Assembly: GCF_902804485.1 (NCBI RefSeq)
Contig: NZ_CADCST010000044.1
Coordinates: forward strand, 310 to 64,309
Origin: Flavobacterium collinsii
Lineage (GTDB): Bacteria > Bacteroidota > Bacteroidia > Flavobacteriales > Flavobacteriaceae
Direction of reading: 5' to 3'
Length of the DNA stretch: 64,000 nt
Under the pieces are notes generated by a model. The model saw only the letters and a list, made by a program, of their open reading frames with translations. It did not search any database and was not told the origin of the DNA. Positions 1 through 10,600 of this stretch are shown here, in pieces. Numbering within the stretch: the stretch's first letter is position 1; every line of letters starts with the position of its first letter. Made by a program: the position numbers and the translations under genes.

Positions 1-730
1 AAGTGAATGTTGTTTTTTGAGCAACACAAATGTTTTGTGTACCTGATAAAGTACCCGCATTTGGTGCTGCTGTTACCGTTACTGTTCTGGTAGCTGTGGT
101 ATTTCCACAACCGCCTGTTCCGGTTACTGTATATGATATTGTTGCAGTACCTGCTGCAGCTCCTGTAATTTCTCCTGTTAAAGCATCTACTGTAGCAACT
201 GTTGTATTATTGCTTGACCAGCTTCCGCCACTTGCTCCATTGGAAGTGAATGTTGTTTTTTGAGCAACACAAATGTTTTGTGTACCCGATAAAGTACCTG
301 CATTTGGTGCTGCTGTTACCGTTACTGTTCTGGTAGCTGTGGCATTTCCACAACCTCCTGTTCCGGTTACTGTATATGATATTGTTGCAGTACCTGCTGC
401 AGCTCCTGTAATTTCTCCTGTTAAAGCATCTACTGTAGCAACTGTTGTATTATTACTTGACCAGCTTCCGCCACTTGCTCCATTGGAAGTGAATGTTGTT
501 TTTTGAGCAACACAAATGTTTTGTGTACCTGATAAAGTACCCGCATTTGGTGCTGCTGTTACCGTTACCGTTCTGGTAGCTGTGGCATTTCCACAACCTC
601 CTGTTCCGGTTACTGTATATGATATTGTGGCTGTTCCTGCTGCAACCCCAATGATTACTCCTGTTGAAGCATTTACTGTTGCAACTCCTATAGTACCGCT
701 TGACCAGCTTCCATTTGAATTTCCGTTTGT
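1..730 (-). repeat. 243-bp coding tandem repeat (Ig-like/Big_2 units)
   Basis: The phrase AAGTGAATGT recurs at 1, 244 and 487, exactly 243 bp apart, and a changed copy sits at 730-739. Each unit encodes 81 residues, with NICVAQKTTFT at one end and TATRTVTVTAAPNAGTLSGTQ at the other as landmarks. Copies 1 and 2 differ at only a few bases; the third copy is divergent in its half nearest 730. The array is in frame and runs off the left edge, so the copy number is unknown. Confidence 0.93.
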
Positions 731-3700
731 AGTGAATGTAGTAGTCCCTCCAACACAAATGTTTTGAGCACCCGATAAAGTACCTGCATTTGATGCGGTA
801 GTTACCGTAACAGTACCACTTATTGTAGCGGCCGTACACGGTGCTGTATGTCCAACGGTTGTTATAGTGTAAGTACCACTTGCTGTTGGTGTTCCTGAAA
901 CGGTTATTGTTTTTGCACTGGAATCCACTGAAACTGATAAACCAGCCGGTAAGTTTGATGCTGTAGCATTGGTTGCACTTCCTCCAAAAGTATAAACAGT
1001 ACTTGGAATAGCTGTTCCATTACAAATTGCCGGGTTTTGGCTACCACTGGTAAATACAATTGTAGAAGCTGTATTTACAACTGCCGCAACTGCAATTCTT
1101 GATGACGAAGTACATCCTTCCGGTGAAGTAGCTTCTACATAATAAGTAGTTGTAGTTGATAAACTTGGTGTGGTATAACTCGCTCCTGTTTTTAATGATG
1201 TACCACCTGTCGAAGCAGCATACCAGTTAATAGTCGCTCCTGCTGATGCTGTTGCATTTAATGTTAATGTTCCTGCACCACATCTGGAGTCTTGTGTAGT
1301 TGAATCTATTGTTGGTCTTGTATTTATTGTAGCTACAACTGCTGTTCTCGTTCCTGTAGTACATCCATTTCCGGTTGCATCTACATAATAAGTAGTAGTT
1401 GTTGATAAATTTGGTGTAGCAAAACTAGTTCCGGTTGCCAATGATGTACCACCAGTAGCTGCAGCATACCAGTTAATTGTTCCTGACGAAGCTGTCGCGC
1501 CTAATGTTACCGATCCTGCATCACATCTTGCAGCTGGTGTTGTTGCGGTAATTGTTGGTATTGCATTGATAACAAAATTTGTTGCTGTTCTACAGCTTCC
1601 AATACCTGAGCAAGCCGCATAATACGTTGTGGTCCCCGCTGTATTTGTATTTGTTAAACCTGATCCCGCAACGCCTACCGGATTAAAAGATGCACCTGTA
1701 AATATTGGTGTTAAACTTATAGCCGATGTATACCACTGTATAGTACCCGAATTAGAGCATGTAGAAGTAGCTGTTAATGATCCGCTACCTCCCTGACAAA
1801 TCGAAACCCCTGTAGTTGTCGGTGCTCCCGCAACTGAATTGATAGTCATACTTGCAGTAGGTGCCGAAGTACATCCCTGAGCATTTGTTGTAGTCAGTAC
1901 ATAGCTGTTTGCCACTAATCCCGAAAAGACACCATTTGTATTGTTTACTGGTGCCGTTACCGGATTTGTTCCTCTTAAGGTGTAACTGATTCCCGGCCCT
2001 GGGGCAGGAGTGTTTACTGTTATTGTTCCTGTTGGTGTAAGACAACTTGATTGCGTCACTGTAGCTGTTGGAGTGGCTGGCAAAGCCAAAATTGTGATAT
2101 CATCTACCGTTTCTCCACTCCCCTTAAAGTTTGTTCCGGGTACATTTGCCTGGCTTGCTCCTTCATAGTTCTTATTTGCAGAACCATAGGCATTTACAAA
2201 TGGTGTTATTCTTCTGCTTGAATTAGTAGTAGTACGTGTTGGATCAAGATACAAAGCCTGTGCATTGGCACTATAGGTTCCCGCAGCAATAGACGCCGCT
2301 ACTTTTCCTGTTAAGGTTATTGTAACAACTCCATTTTGCGCAATATTAAAACCTCCAAATTGCGGATTATTAGCTGTAGCAGTATTTGTTAATGCTCCCG
2401 AAGGCCCTGTGGCTTCAGCGGAATACGTTGCTGTAGCAGAATCAAATTCAATACCTGTTGGAAAAAGAAAGTCTAAAAGAACTCCCGCAGCATTCCCTAC
2501 TCCTGTATTTTTGATCTGAATTTCATAAGAAACCTTCTCTCCAATAGAATTACAGGCTGAAGCTGTCGATAATGCTTTTACCTTTGTATCCAAAATAGGA
2601 AAACAATTTGAGTTCACCTGCAAATTTGGTGGTACGTCCTGCGCTGTAAAAGTTGCCACACTTCCTGCTGTTCCACCTATGGCACCATTGGTAATTCCGG
2701 CACCTGCATTAGATTTTCCTGAAACCCCTCCTAATACACTGGTTGTTAACGTAAATGCACCGGTAAGATTATGCCTAATCATTCCACCACCACCACCACC
2801 ACCAGGTCCGTGTGAATTATTATTATCATTTTCAGTATTCCCTCCTGCACCTCCATCAGCTTCTATTCTGATGGTCGTATTGCTATTATTTGAGATGTTT
2901 AATAATACCGTTCCTCCGGCTCCACCACCTCCGGCTCCATCCGGTGCTCCTGAAAAAGTACCTGGCGCTCCTTTTCCTCCATTGGCATAAATATTACCGT
3001 TCCCCTGAACTGTACCTGCATTAATAAGAATTATGGCACCACCTACTCCACCTTTTACTCCAGTTGAGGCATTATTGGCATCTCCGGCACCTCCACCGCC
3101 TCCCATGACAAGTCTTGGAAATGGAGTTGCTGTAATATAAGATCTGAAACCCGGTCTTCCTCCTCCTGTCAGGGGAAGAACATTACCTCCTCCACCTTGC
3201 CAGCCTGCACCACCTAAGCCTCCAAATCCGCCATTACCTCCACCTCCACCTCCGGAATTGTGGTCATTACCTCCACCTCCGGCATTAGCTGGAGCTCCTC
3301 TTCCTGCAGACCCTCCCGGCATTCCTTCCACTAAATTATCAACCTGATTGAATCCGTCCCACATATAACGAGGTGTTCCCGCTATTCCTTCTCCCTTTCC
3401 TGAAATTGCATTATTACCGGATAATCCAACATAAATTTTAGAATCATTAAGGTTGGAATCCGCTTTTGGGCTATAACCTCCTCTAAAACCACGAGCATTT
3501 CCATCAATAGAAAAACCCCCAAAATTGAATGTTCCGGAAACATTAAAAGCAATAACACCACCTGCAACACCATTAAAAGGCGGCGTAGTGATAGAAGAAG
3601 TTAGTGTTAGATTAGAATATTGTGGTACTCTGACAATTTGAAATGTTCTTTTCCCTCTTGTTGTTGTTGTTGCTGTTGTTGTAGCATCTGCATTATAAAA

Positions 3701-4201
3701 ACTGTTTAAAACACCGCCATTGGTACCAGTACCTTTAAACGTTAAATTCCCGCCAGTTAGCGGGACATTATTAGTTGCTATAACATATTCAAAAACTCCC
3801 GTATTTCCAAGAGATGTAAATCCTGTACCTCCTAAATTATCAGGACCACTGTTTGAGGTTCCTGAACCATAGCTGGTTGTATTGGTATAATCTATTGTAG
3901 CATCCTGCATTTGAATAATCAAAATAAGATCTCCTACCGAAATTGGGGCTGCCCCAAAATTATTAGAATACTGATCTGTTGCCGGTACTGCAGCTAATAC
4001 TATCGATTGAGCTCCTGCATTCAATGTTATATTGCCCGAAATAGGGAAATAAGTATTTACAGAACTTGATACGGTAACAGGTCCGTCACCTCCAGGTGTT
4101 CCACAAATTTGTGAAAACGCTGGTAATGATGTTAACCCAAAAAACAAAACAAAAAAGATTTGCTTAAAAAAATTAAACTTGTTAAAAGTAAAGTTACACA
4201 T
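1..4201 (-). CDS. Large secreted Ig-repeat protein, 3' end outside window
   Basis: The frame is open from an ATG at 4201 down to base 1, giving 1400 residues with no stop, so the gene is partial at its C-terminus. A Sec signal peptide ends with AFSQ near residue 31. Residues about 280-425 form a Gly-rich stretch. Residues about 530-690 resemble a DUF11-like domain. Residues about 800-1040 hold Ig_7-like modules with the pattern INWYAA-TGGTSL followed by TTTYYV. A putative Ig domain lies near 1055-1115, and from about 1137 onward there are Big_2-like 81-residue repeats that continue off the edge. These features are typical of flavobacterial cell-surface proteins exported by the type IX system. 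The expected C-terminal sorting domain cannot be seen here. The gene is probably monocistronic: 479 bp separate it from the next gene upstream. An adhesin role is inferred from architecture only. Confidence 0.85.
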   Translation of the reverse strand, partial: MCNFTFNKFNFFKQIFFVLFFGLTSLPAFSQICGTPGGDGPVTVSSSVNTYFPISGNITLNAGAQSIVLAAVPATDQYSNNFGAAPISVGDLILIIQMQDATIDYTNTTSYGSGTSNSGPDNLGGTGFTSLGNTGVFEYVIATNNVPLTGGNLTFKGTGTNGGVLNSFYNADATTTATTTTRGKRTFQIVRVPQYSNLTLTSSITTPPFNGVAGGVIAFNVSGTFNFGGFSIDGNARGFRGGYSPKADSNLNDSKIYVGLSGNNAISGKGEGIAGTPRYMWDGFNQVDNLVEGMPGGSAGRGAPANAGGGGNDHNSGGGGGGNGGFGGLGGAGWQGGGGNVLPLTGGGRPGFRSYITATPFPRLVMGGGGGAGDANNASTGVKGGVGGAIILINAGTVQGNGNIYANGGKGAPGTFSGAPDGAGGGGAGGTVLLNISNNSNTTIRIEADGGAGGNTENDNNNSHGPGGGGGGGMIRHNLTGAFTLTTSVLGGVSGKSNAGAGITNGAIGGTAGSVATFTAQDVPPNLQVNSNCFPILDTKVKALSTASACNSIGEKVSYEIQIKNTGVGNAAGVLLDFLFPTGIEFDSATATYSAEATGPSGALTNTATANNPQFGGFNIAQNGVVTITLTGKVAASIAAGTYSANAQALYLDPTRTTTNSSRRITPFVNAYGSANKNYEGASQANVPGTNFKGSGETVDDITILALPATPTATVTQSSCLTPTGTITVNTPAPGPGISYTLRGTNPVTAPVNNTNGVFSGLVANSYVLTTTNAQGCTSAPTASMTINSVAGAPTTTGVSICQGGSGSLTATSTCSNSGTIQWYTSAISLTPIFTGASFNPVGVAGSGLTNTNTAGTTTYYAACSGIGSCRTATNFVINAIPTITATTPAARCDAGSVTLGATASSGTINWYAAATGGTSLATGTSFATPNLSTTTTYYVDATGNGCTTGTRTAVVATINTRPTIDSTTQDSRCGAGTLTLNATASAGATINWYAASTGGTSLKTGASYTTPSLSTTTTYYVEATSPEGCTSSSRIAVAAVVNTASTIVFTSGSQNPAICNGTAIPSTVYTFGGSATNATASNLPAGLSVSVDSSAKTITVSGTPTASGTYTITTVGHTAPCTAATISGTVTVTTASNAGTLSGAQNICVGGTTTFTTNGNSNGSWSSGTIGVATVNASTGVIIGVAAGTATISYTVTGTGGCGNATATRTVTVTAAPNAGTLSGTQNICVAQKTTFTSNGASGGSWSSNNTTVATVDALTGEITGAAAGTATISYTVTGTGGCGNATATRTVTVTAAPNAGTLSGTQNICVAQKTTFTSNGASGGSWSSNNTTVATVDALTGEITGAAAGTATISYTVTGTGGCGNTTATRTVTVTAAPNAGTLSGTQNICVAQKTTFT

Positions 4202-4234
4202 AAACAACTGGGGTTTTAGAAATAGAAATACCAG

Positions 4235-4265
4235 ATGCTGAAAAACCAACTGGAGTATTCAGCAT
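4235..4265. repeat. Inverted repeat in leader of the partial surface-protein gene
   Basis: ATGCTGAA at 4235-4242 and TTCAGCAT at 4258-4265 are perfect 8-bp inverted arms around a 15-nt loop. They lie 34-64 bp upstream of the ATG at 4201. No T-run follows, so this is not a simple terminator. It could be an operator or a 5' UTR stem. The rest of the 4202-4617 gap is AT-rich and shows no gene or convincing TAnnTTTG box. Confidence 0.4.
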
Positions 4266-4617
4266 ACAGAATAGATACGATAAAATAATATGAATGGATT
4301 TTTGAAGTCTTAAAAAATACTTCTTAAAGGCTTTATCAAAAAAAGGTAGCGTTTGGACCATAAGTATTTAGGTTCAAGACACAAATTGTCTTATTGGTTA
4401 AATTAGTAGTTTTGGAGGCGCGAAAATATGCAAACAACTGGCTATCAGCTACATTTTTCGACAAACTACCCATATTAACGTTGAATAACACTTTTTATCG
4501 ACCGTAATACTCTTTTGACTACAAAAAAAATCACTATTTGATAACGAACTGATAAAAATGAGGAGGCAGATTATGTATATATTACACTTTTAAAGAATAT
4601 AATGACAAAACCGCAAT

Positions 4618-4651
4618 AAAAAAGGCGCAACAACGTTGCACCCTTTTTTAT
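4618..4651 (-). terminator. Terminator of the 4739-residue protein gene
   Basis: GGCGCAAC and GTTGCACC form an 8-bp stem with one mismatch and an AAC loop. It is flanked by A6 on the left and T6 on the right, and lies 30-60 bp past the stop at 4681. The A/T flanks could let it work in both directions. Confidence 0.7.
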
Positions 4652-4680
4652 TATAATTTATTAAAAATAAACACATTACA

Positions 4681-7600
4681 TCATCTTGAGAGATATAAAT
4701 AACCGGTTAAACTTACAGGTTCATTTAAATATGTTTTATACGTAATAACGTAAAAATAAGTTCCGACCGGTAGACCCTTTTGTTTATTGACTGTTGCTCT
4801 TCCTTCTGAAATTCCTCTAAAGGCAATTGACGCATTATCATAACCGTAAGCATCATAAACTAAAACACCCCAGCGATCATAAATTTCTACGTACGCATCA
4901 GTATAACATTCAATTCCTTTAATTTTGAAGATATCATTTATACCATCGCCATTAGGAGAAACCGCATTGTAAATTGTGACTTTACAAGAATTAATTGGTA
5001 GTACAGTCGGATTATCACCCAGAATAGAATTACCATCAGACAAATCACTTGCAGTTTTTCCGTCGGGACTAACGGCAGTAACCTCAGCCTGATTTTCTAC
5101 AGATCCAGCTTCAATATCAGCAGCTGTTAAAACATAGGTTCCGACAAAACTATCAGAATTTGTTTCTCCGTGTTTTAAAATCACCGGACCACCAGTAATA
5201 GTTATTCCCGGTTTCGGATCTTTGACCACAACATTTACCAATAAAATATTTCCTGTATTGGTAACGCTAAAATGATATGTAATCGTTTCTCCTATCTCGG
5301 CATATCCATTTTTATTCTCATCATTAAAAGTGGCTGTTTTGATAAGAGCAATAGAAGGTTTAAGATCTAAATCTACAACCGTTGGGTCATCATCACCGGT
5401 TAAAGCAGGGTCATCACTATCGGAAATATCGATAACCGGATTTCCTTGTGGATCATCTCCAATCACAAGTGCAGAATTGATTACTTCTCCATTGGCAACA
5501 TCTGTTAAGGTTACGGTATATGATGCCGTAGCAGTTCCTGTTGCACCCGGAACCAATACATTTGGAGTAACAGCTATGGCAGTGGCTGTTAACATCGGAT
5601 CGGTTATTGCCAAATTGGTAACTACCACATTTCCGGTATTCTTAACTTTAAAGGTATATTTGATAACCGAGCCTACTCCTCCGTTGCCTGTTAATTCTCC
5701 TCCTTTTATCAAAGTCAGTTCTTTATGCTGTGGTACCGGAGTAATTGTAGGGTCATTAGGTCCAATTAAAGTAAGGTCATTACTGTCTGATAAGTCCTGA
5801 ATTGACGATCCACTGACAGGCTGTGCTCTAACTAAAGCCTGATTTTCAACATAACCTCGATTAATATCAGCCTGAGTTAAAACATAAGTTCCTTTAAAAC
5901 TTGTTGTATTAGATTGACCAACTGCCAATACTGCAATTGGAGTACCAGTAACTGTTGCCTTTGGATCTGTTACAATCACGTTGTTCAAATCTAAAGTGCC
6001 TGTATTTGTAATTACGAAAGAATAACGGATTTGCTCTCCCGGCTGTGCATAACCATCACCATTACCATCAGAGAAAACCCCTTGTTTAACCAATCGAATA
6101 GATGGCTGCGCTACTGTAATTTTAATCACTGCCCGATCGCAATTCAGGGTATTTGTACTTTGACAGATTTCGTATACAATGGTATAAATTCCTGCCGAAG
6201 TGCCCGGTGGAACACTTACCAACCCTGTGGCGGTATTTAAAACCGGAACAGGAGCTGAATTAATACTATCAGCCGGTGAAACAACATTTATTTTCACCTG
6301 TGCCAAAGTCGGCGCAACACTATCTAATAAATCATTTGTTAAAACATTAACTGCATTCGCCACCCCGTCTAAACCATTTATTCCTGTTGCTGTATCATCG
6401 TTGGCAATGATAGGCCCTGAGGTTACATTTACAACAATATCGGCCTGACTGCAATTTGTCTGATTTAAAACCTCACAAATTTCATAACGAATTGTGTAAG
6501 TCCCACTTGATGTCCCAGCCGGAACATTCACATTTCCGGTCAGAATATCTAAAGCCGGGACAGGGCCACTGTTTATGGAAGCCGCAGCTGTGATTACTTT
6601 AATTTTAATCTCAGATAATACCACAGCAACTCCGTTTAATAAGTCATTTGATACCGAGTTGACTACATTAGTTGCTCCCGTTAATCCGTTAACGTTATTT
6701 GCTGTATCATTAACTGCAAGAATTGGTGCTGCAATTACATTAACAAATACGGTTGCATCATTACAATTTGCCGGATTTAATCTTTCGCAAATATGGTATT
6801 TAATTTGATAATTCCCTGCCGGAGTACGTGCCGGAATACTTACCATTCCAGTTAAAGGTTCTAATAACGGTACCGGACCGCCATTGATTGGCACTGCGAC
6901 CACATCTACTGTAACTTCAACTTTGCTTATACTTGTAGCCGCTCCGTTAAGTCTGTCATTGGCTACTACATCTATTGCATTATTCGTTGCGACATAGCCA
7001 TTGATATTAGACAATGTATCGTCGTTTGCTTCAATTGTTGAAGCTCCAACTATTATGGTTATTACAGCAGTATCTGAATTGGTCAAAACCGCTTTTTCCC
7101 TTAAGGTATAGGTAATCGTATACGTTCCTGCAGAAGTTCCTGCCGGAACACTAACGATACCTGTTGCAGGATCCAGAACAGGCACTAAACCTGAGGTTAT
7201 AACCGTTGCAGGAATAATATTGGTTATTATTACCTCAGCAGGAATTACCTTAACTCCGTTTAAAGTATCATTATCCAAAGCGTTTATTGCATTCGCCGTT
7301 CCTATAACTCCGTTGATTCCTGCAACATTATCATCGACTGCGTCAATCGGACTTGCGATAACTGTGATTCTTATAACTGCTTCATCACAATTGGACGGAT
7401 TTAATTTATCACAGATTTTATATACAATCGAGTATTCTCCCGGAGTGGTACCAGCCGGAACATCAACATTACCGGTAAAAACATTTAAAACAGGAACTAC
7501 TGCTCCATTTATCGAGTTTGCTGCAGTTACCAGGGTGCTGTTGCTATTGGTCTGCAGAATCGCTGTTCCGTTTAAAGTGTCATTGGTGTATGCATTCAAT

Positions 7601-10600
7601 ACATTACTTGCTCCGGTGTACCCATTAATATTCACTGCTGTATCATCATTCGCAATAATTACCGGAACGGATACTACTATATTTATAACAGCATCATCGC
7701 AATTAGACGGATTTAATTTATCACAGATTCTATATCTAATCTGATAAGCTCCTGCTGGTGTTCCTGCCGGAATGCTAACAAGACCAGTGGTTATATCTAA
7801 GACAGGAACCATACCTCCGTTTATAGAAGTTGCCGTACTTAATATTGTTGGGATGATTAAACTGATATCTGTTAACCCAACACCATTATATTTATCATTA
7901 CTTGTAAATGCATTCAGGATATTATTTGTTCCCGATAAACCATTTATATTCGTAATGGTATCATCTTCAGCGATGATTGAAGGTGCATTTACGATTATTA
8001 TAATTGTTGCCTGACTACAATTGTTTGGGTTTATTTTTTCGCAAATTTCGTATTGAATAAAATAAGTCCCCGCAGAGGTTCCTGCCGGTACATCGACATT
8101 TCCTGTAACGGTGTTCAATACCGGAACAATTCCATTTGTTGATGTTACCGGAGGAGTTGTACTCAAAACAGTAATGTTAACCTGAGCTGCCTGTGCGGTA
8201 ACTCCGTTAAGAGTATCATTATTCAAAGCATTTACAACATTGTTAGCACCACTATATCCGTTAATATTACTTGCGAAATCATTATTAGCATCAATAATTG
8301 GAGCAATGACATTTATGGTTATATCAGCCTCGCTGCAATTTAACGGATTTAGTTTTTCACAAATACGGTAATGAATCACATAAGTTCCTGCAGAAGTCCC
8401 TGGCGGTACATTTACATTTCCTGTAACGATATTCAATACCGGAACTGGGTTTCCTAAAACGTATCCCGTCGGAGTTGTAGTGCTTACAGATGTAATATCA
8501 ATTTTAATCAATTGAATATCGGAACCGTTTAATCTGTCATTCGTAATGGCATTAACAGCGTTATTTGATCCGGTATATCCGTTAATATTACCTGTGCTGT
8601 CTGCATTAGCAATAATACTTGGTGCAATAACATCAATTGTTATAGTAGCCGTATCAAAATTGGCCGGATTTAAGTTTTCGCTCAAACGGTATCCAATGAT
8701 GTAAGTCCCTGCTGCAGTTCCCGGAGGCACATCTACATTTCCGTTTGAAGGGTTTAGAACCGGAACAGCTCCTCCATTTATAGGTAGCGCCGGAACTATG
8801 TTACTAATGGTAACCTGAGAAGAAATAACGGTCATTCCGTTTAAAGTATCATTCGTGAGGGCATTCACTGCGTTAGTTGCTCCTGTAAAACCATTGATGT
8901 TGGCCACGGCATCATTCACCGCATCTATTTGAGGTCCTGTTACAGTAATGAAAACAGTAGCATTGTCACAATTCAGCGGGTTAATCTTTTCGCAAATATG
9001 ATATTGAATTTCATAATCTCCTGCCGGGGTGCCTGCCGGAATACTTACAAATCCTGTTAAAGGTTCCAGTACCGGAATTGGTCCCCCGTTTATTGGTGTT
9101 GCTGCAACATCAACTGTAATGGTAACTTTCGAAACGTTAGCTGTAACCCCGTTAAGGGTATCATTCAATAAAACATCAATTGCGTTCGTAGTGTTTACAT
9201 AGCCGTTAACATTCGCAATTGTATCATCATTCGCTACAATTGGCGGAGCCGAAACCTCAACGGTTATGATGGCAAAATCGTTATTGGACAAATTCAGTTT
9301 TTCGTTCAGCTGATAGCCAATAAAATATAATCCAGCCGCAGTTCCCGGAGGTACGCTTACATTTCCTGTAGTTCCATTTAATACTGGAACCAGACCTCCA
9401 TTGATAGGTGTAGCCGGAATGATATTAGTAATGATAACTTCAGAAGGATTTACCGCCATGCCATTAAGGGTGTCGTTGTCTAAAGCATTCAAAGCATTTG
9501 GACTGCCTACAAAACCATTAATTGGAGCAAAATTAGCATCATTTTCGGCATTAATTAGGGCAGGAACCACGACAATAGTAACAACCGCCTGATCACAATT
9601 CATCGGATTTAAATTCTCACAGATCTTATAAACAAATTTATATTCACCTGCCGGTGTTCCTGCCGGGACGTCTACTAAACCTGTAATGCTGTCAAGTGTA
9701 GGAACGGGGCCTCCGTTTATAGGAGCCGGGGTTGATATAACAGTTGTTGTAATATCAGGAAGATCCAACATTCCGCCATTTAGGAAATCATTATCATAAA
9801 TATTAATAACATCATCTGCTCCTTCATACCCGTTTACATTTAAAACGGTGTCGTCATTAGCTTCTATAATTGGCACAACTACATTAATGATCACCGTAGC
9901 ATCATCACAATTACCAGGATTGAGGTCCTCACATATTTGATATTTAATTTGATACTGACCTGCAGGAGTTCCTGGAGGAATAGTAACAAAACCTGTTGAA
10001 ACATCTAAAACAGGAACCGGAGCTCCCGGAGCTTTAGGCTGTGCAGGGGTTACAATTGAAGGCGTAAGTACATTAGCCAAATTAATATTGATAACCTGTC
10101 CGTCAAAAGTATCAGCACCGGCAACATTGGTATAAACATTAATTGCGTCTACACCTCCATTATAACCGTTTATGTTGTCTACGCGATCGTCATTTACAAT
10201 TAGCGGAGCAGCTTTTACCACAACTGCAATACTACCGTCCGCACAATTAGTTGGATTTAATTTTTCACAGATGGTGTAGGTTATAAAGTAAGTATTGGCA
10301 GGAGTTCCCGCTGGGATGCTTATGCTTCCTGTGGCTGTACTAAAGACCGGCACATTGGCACCAGGATACAAAGGCGTAGCAGCCAGATTTTGTGAAATAG
10401 TTATTTCATTAAAGTTTGCACCTGTAATTGGTGCTCCGTTTAAAGTGTCATTGGTTAGGGCATTCGCAGCATTCATTAGCCCTAAATAACCATTTATGTT
10501 TTCGACTCTATCATCGTTCGCAACAATTAATGCATTTCCAACCGGAACTATTATAAGTGCCGTATCACAATTTAAAGGTGCTCCAATTTCACAGATCTTA

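Noticed and set aside
1..730. CRISPR-like array
   Set aside because: Repeats are direct, 243 bp, contiguous and coding; there are no short repeats with unique spacers.
30..839. Open frames on the plus strand and in other minus frames across the surface-protein repeats
   Set aside because: They recur every 243 bp because they are shadows of the tandem repeat; the true frame is the minus-strand one that continues the signal-peptide protein.
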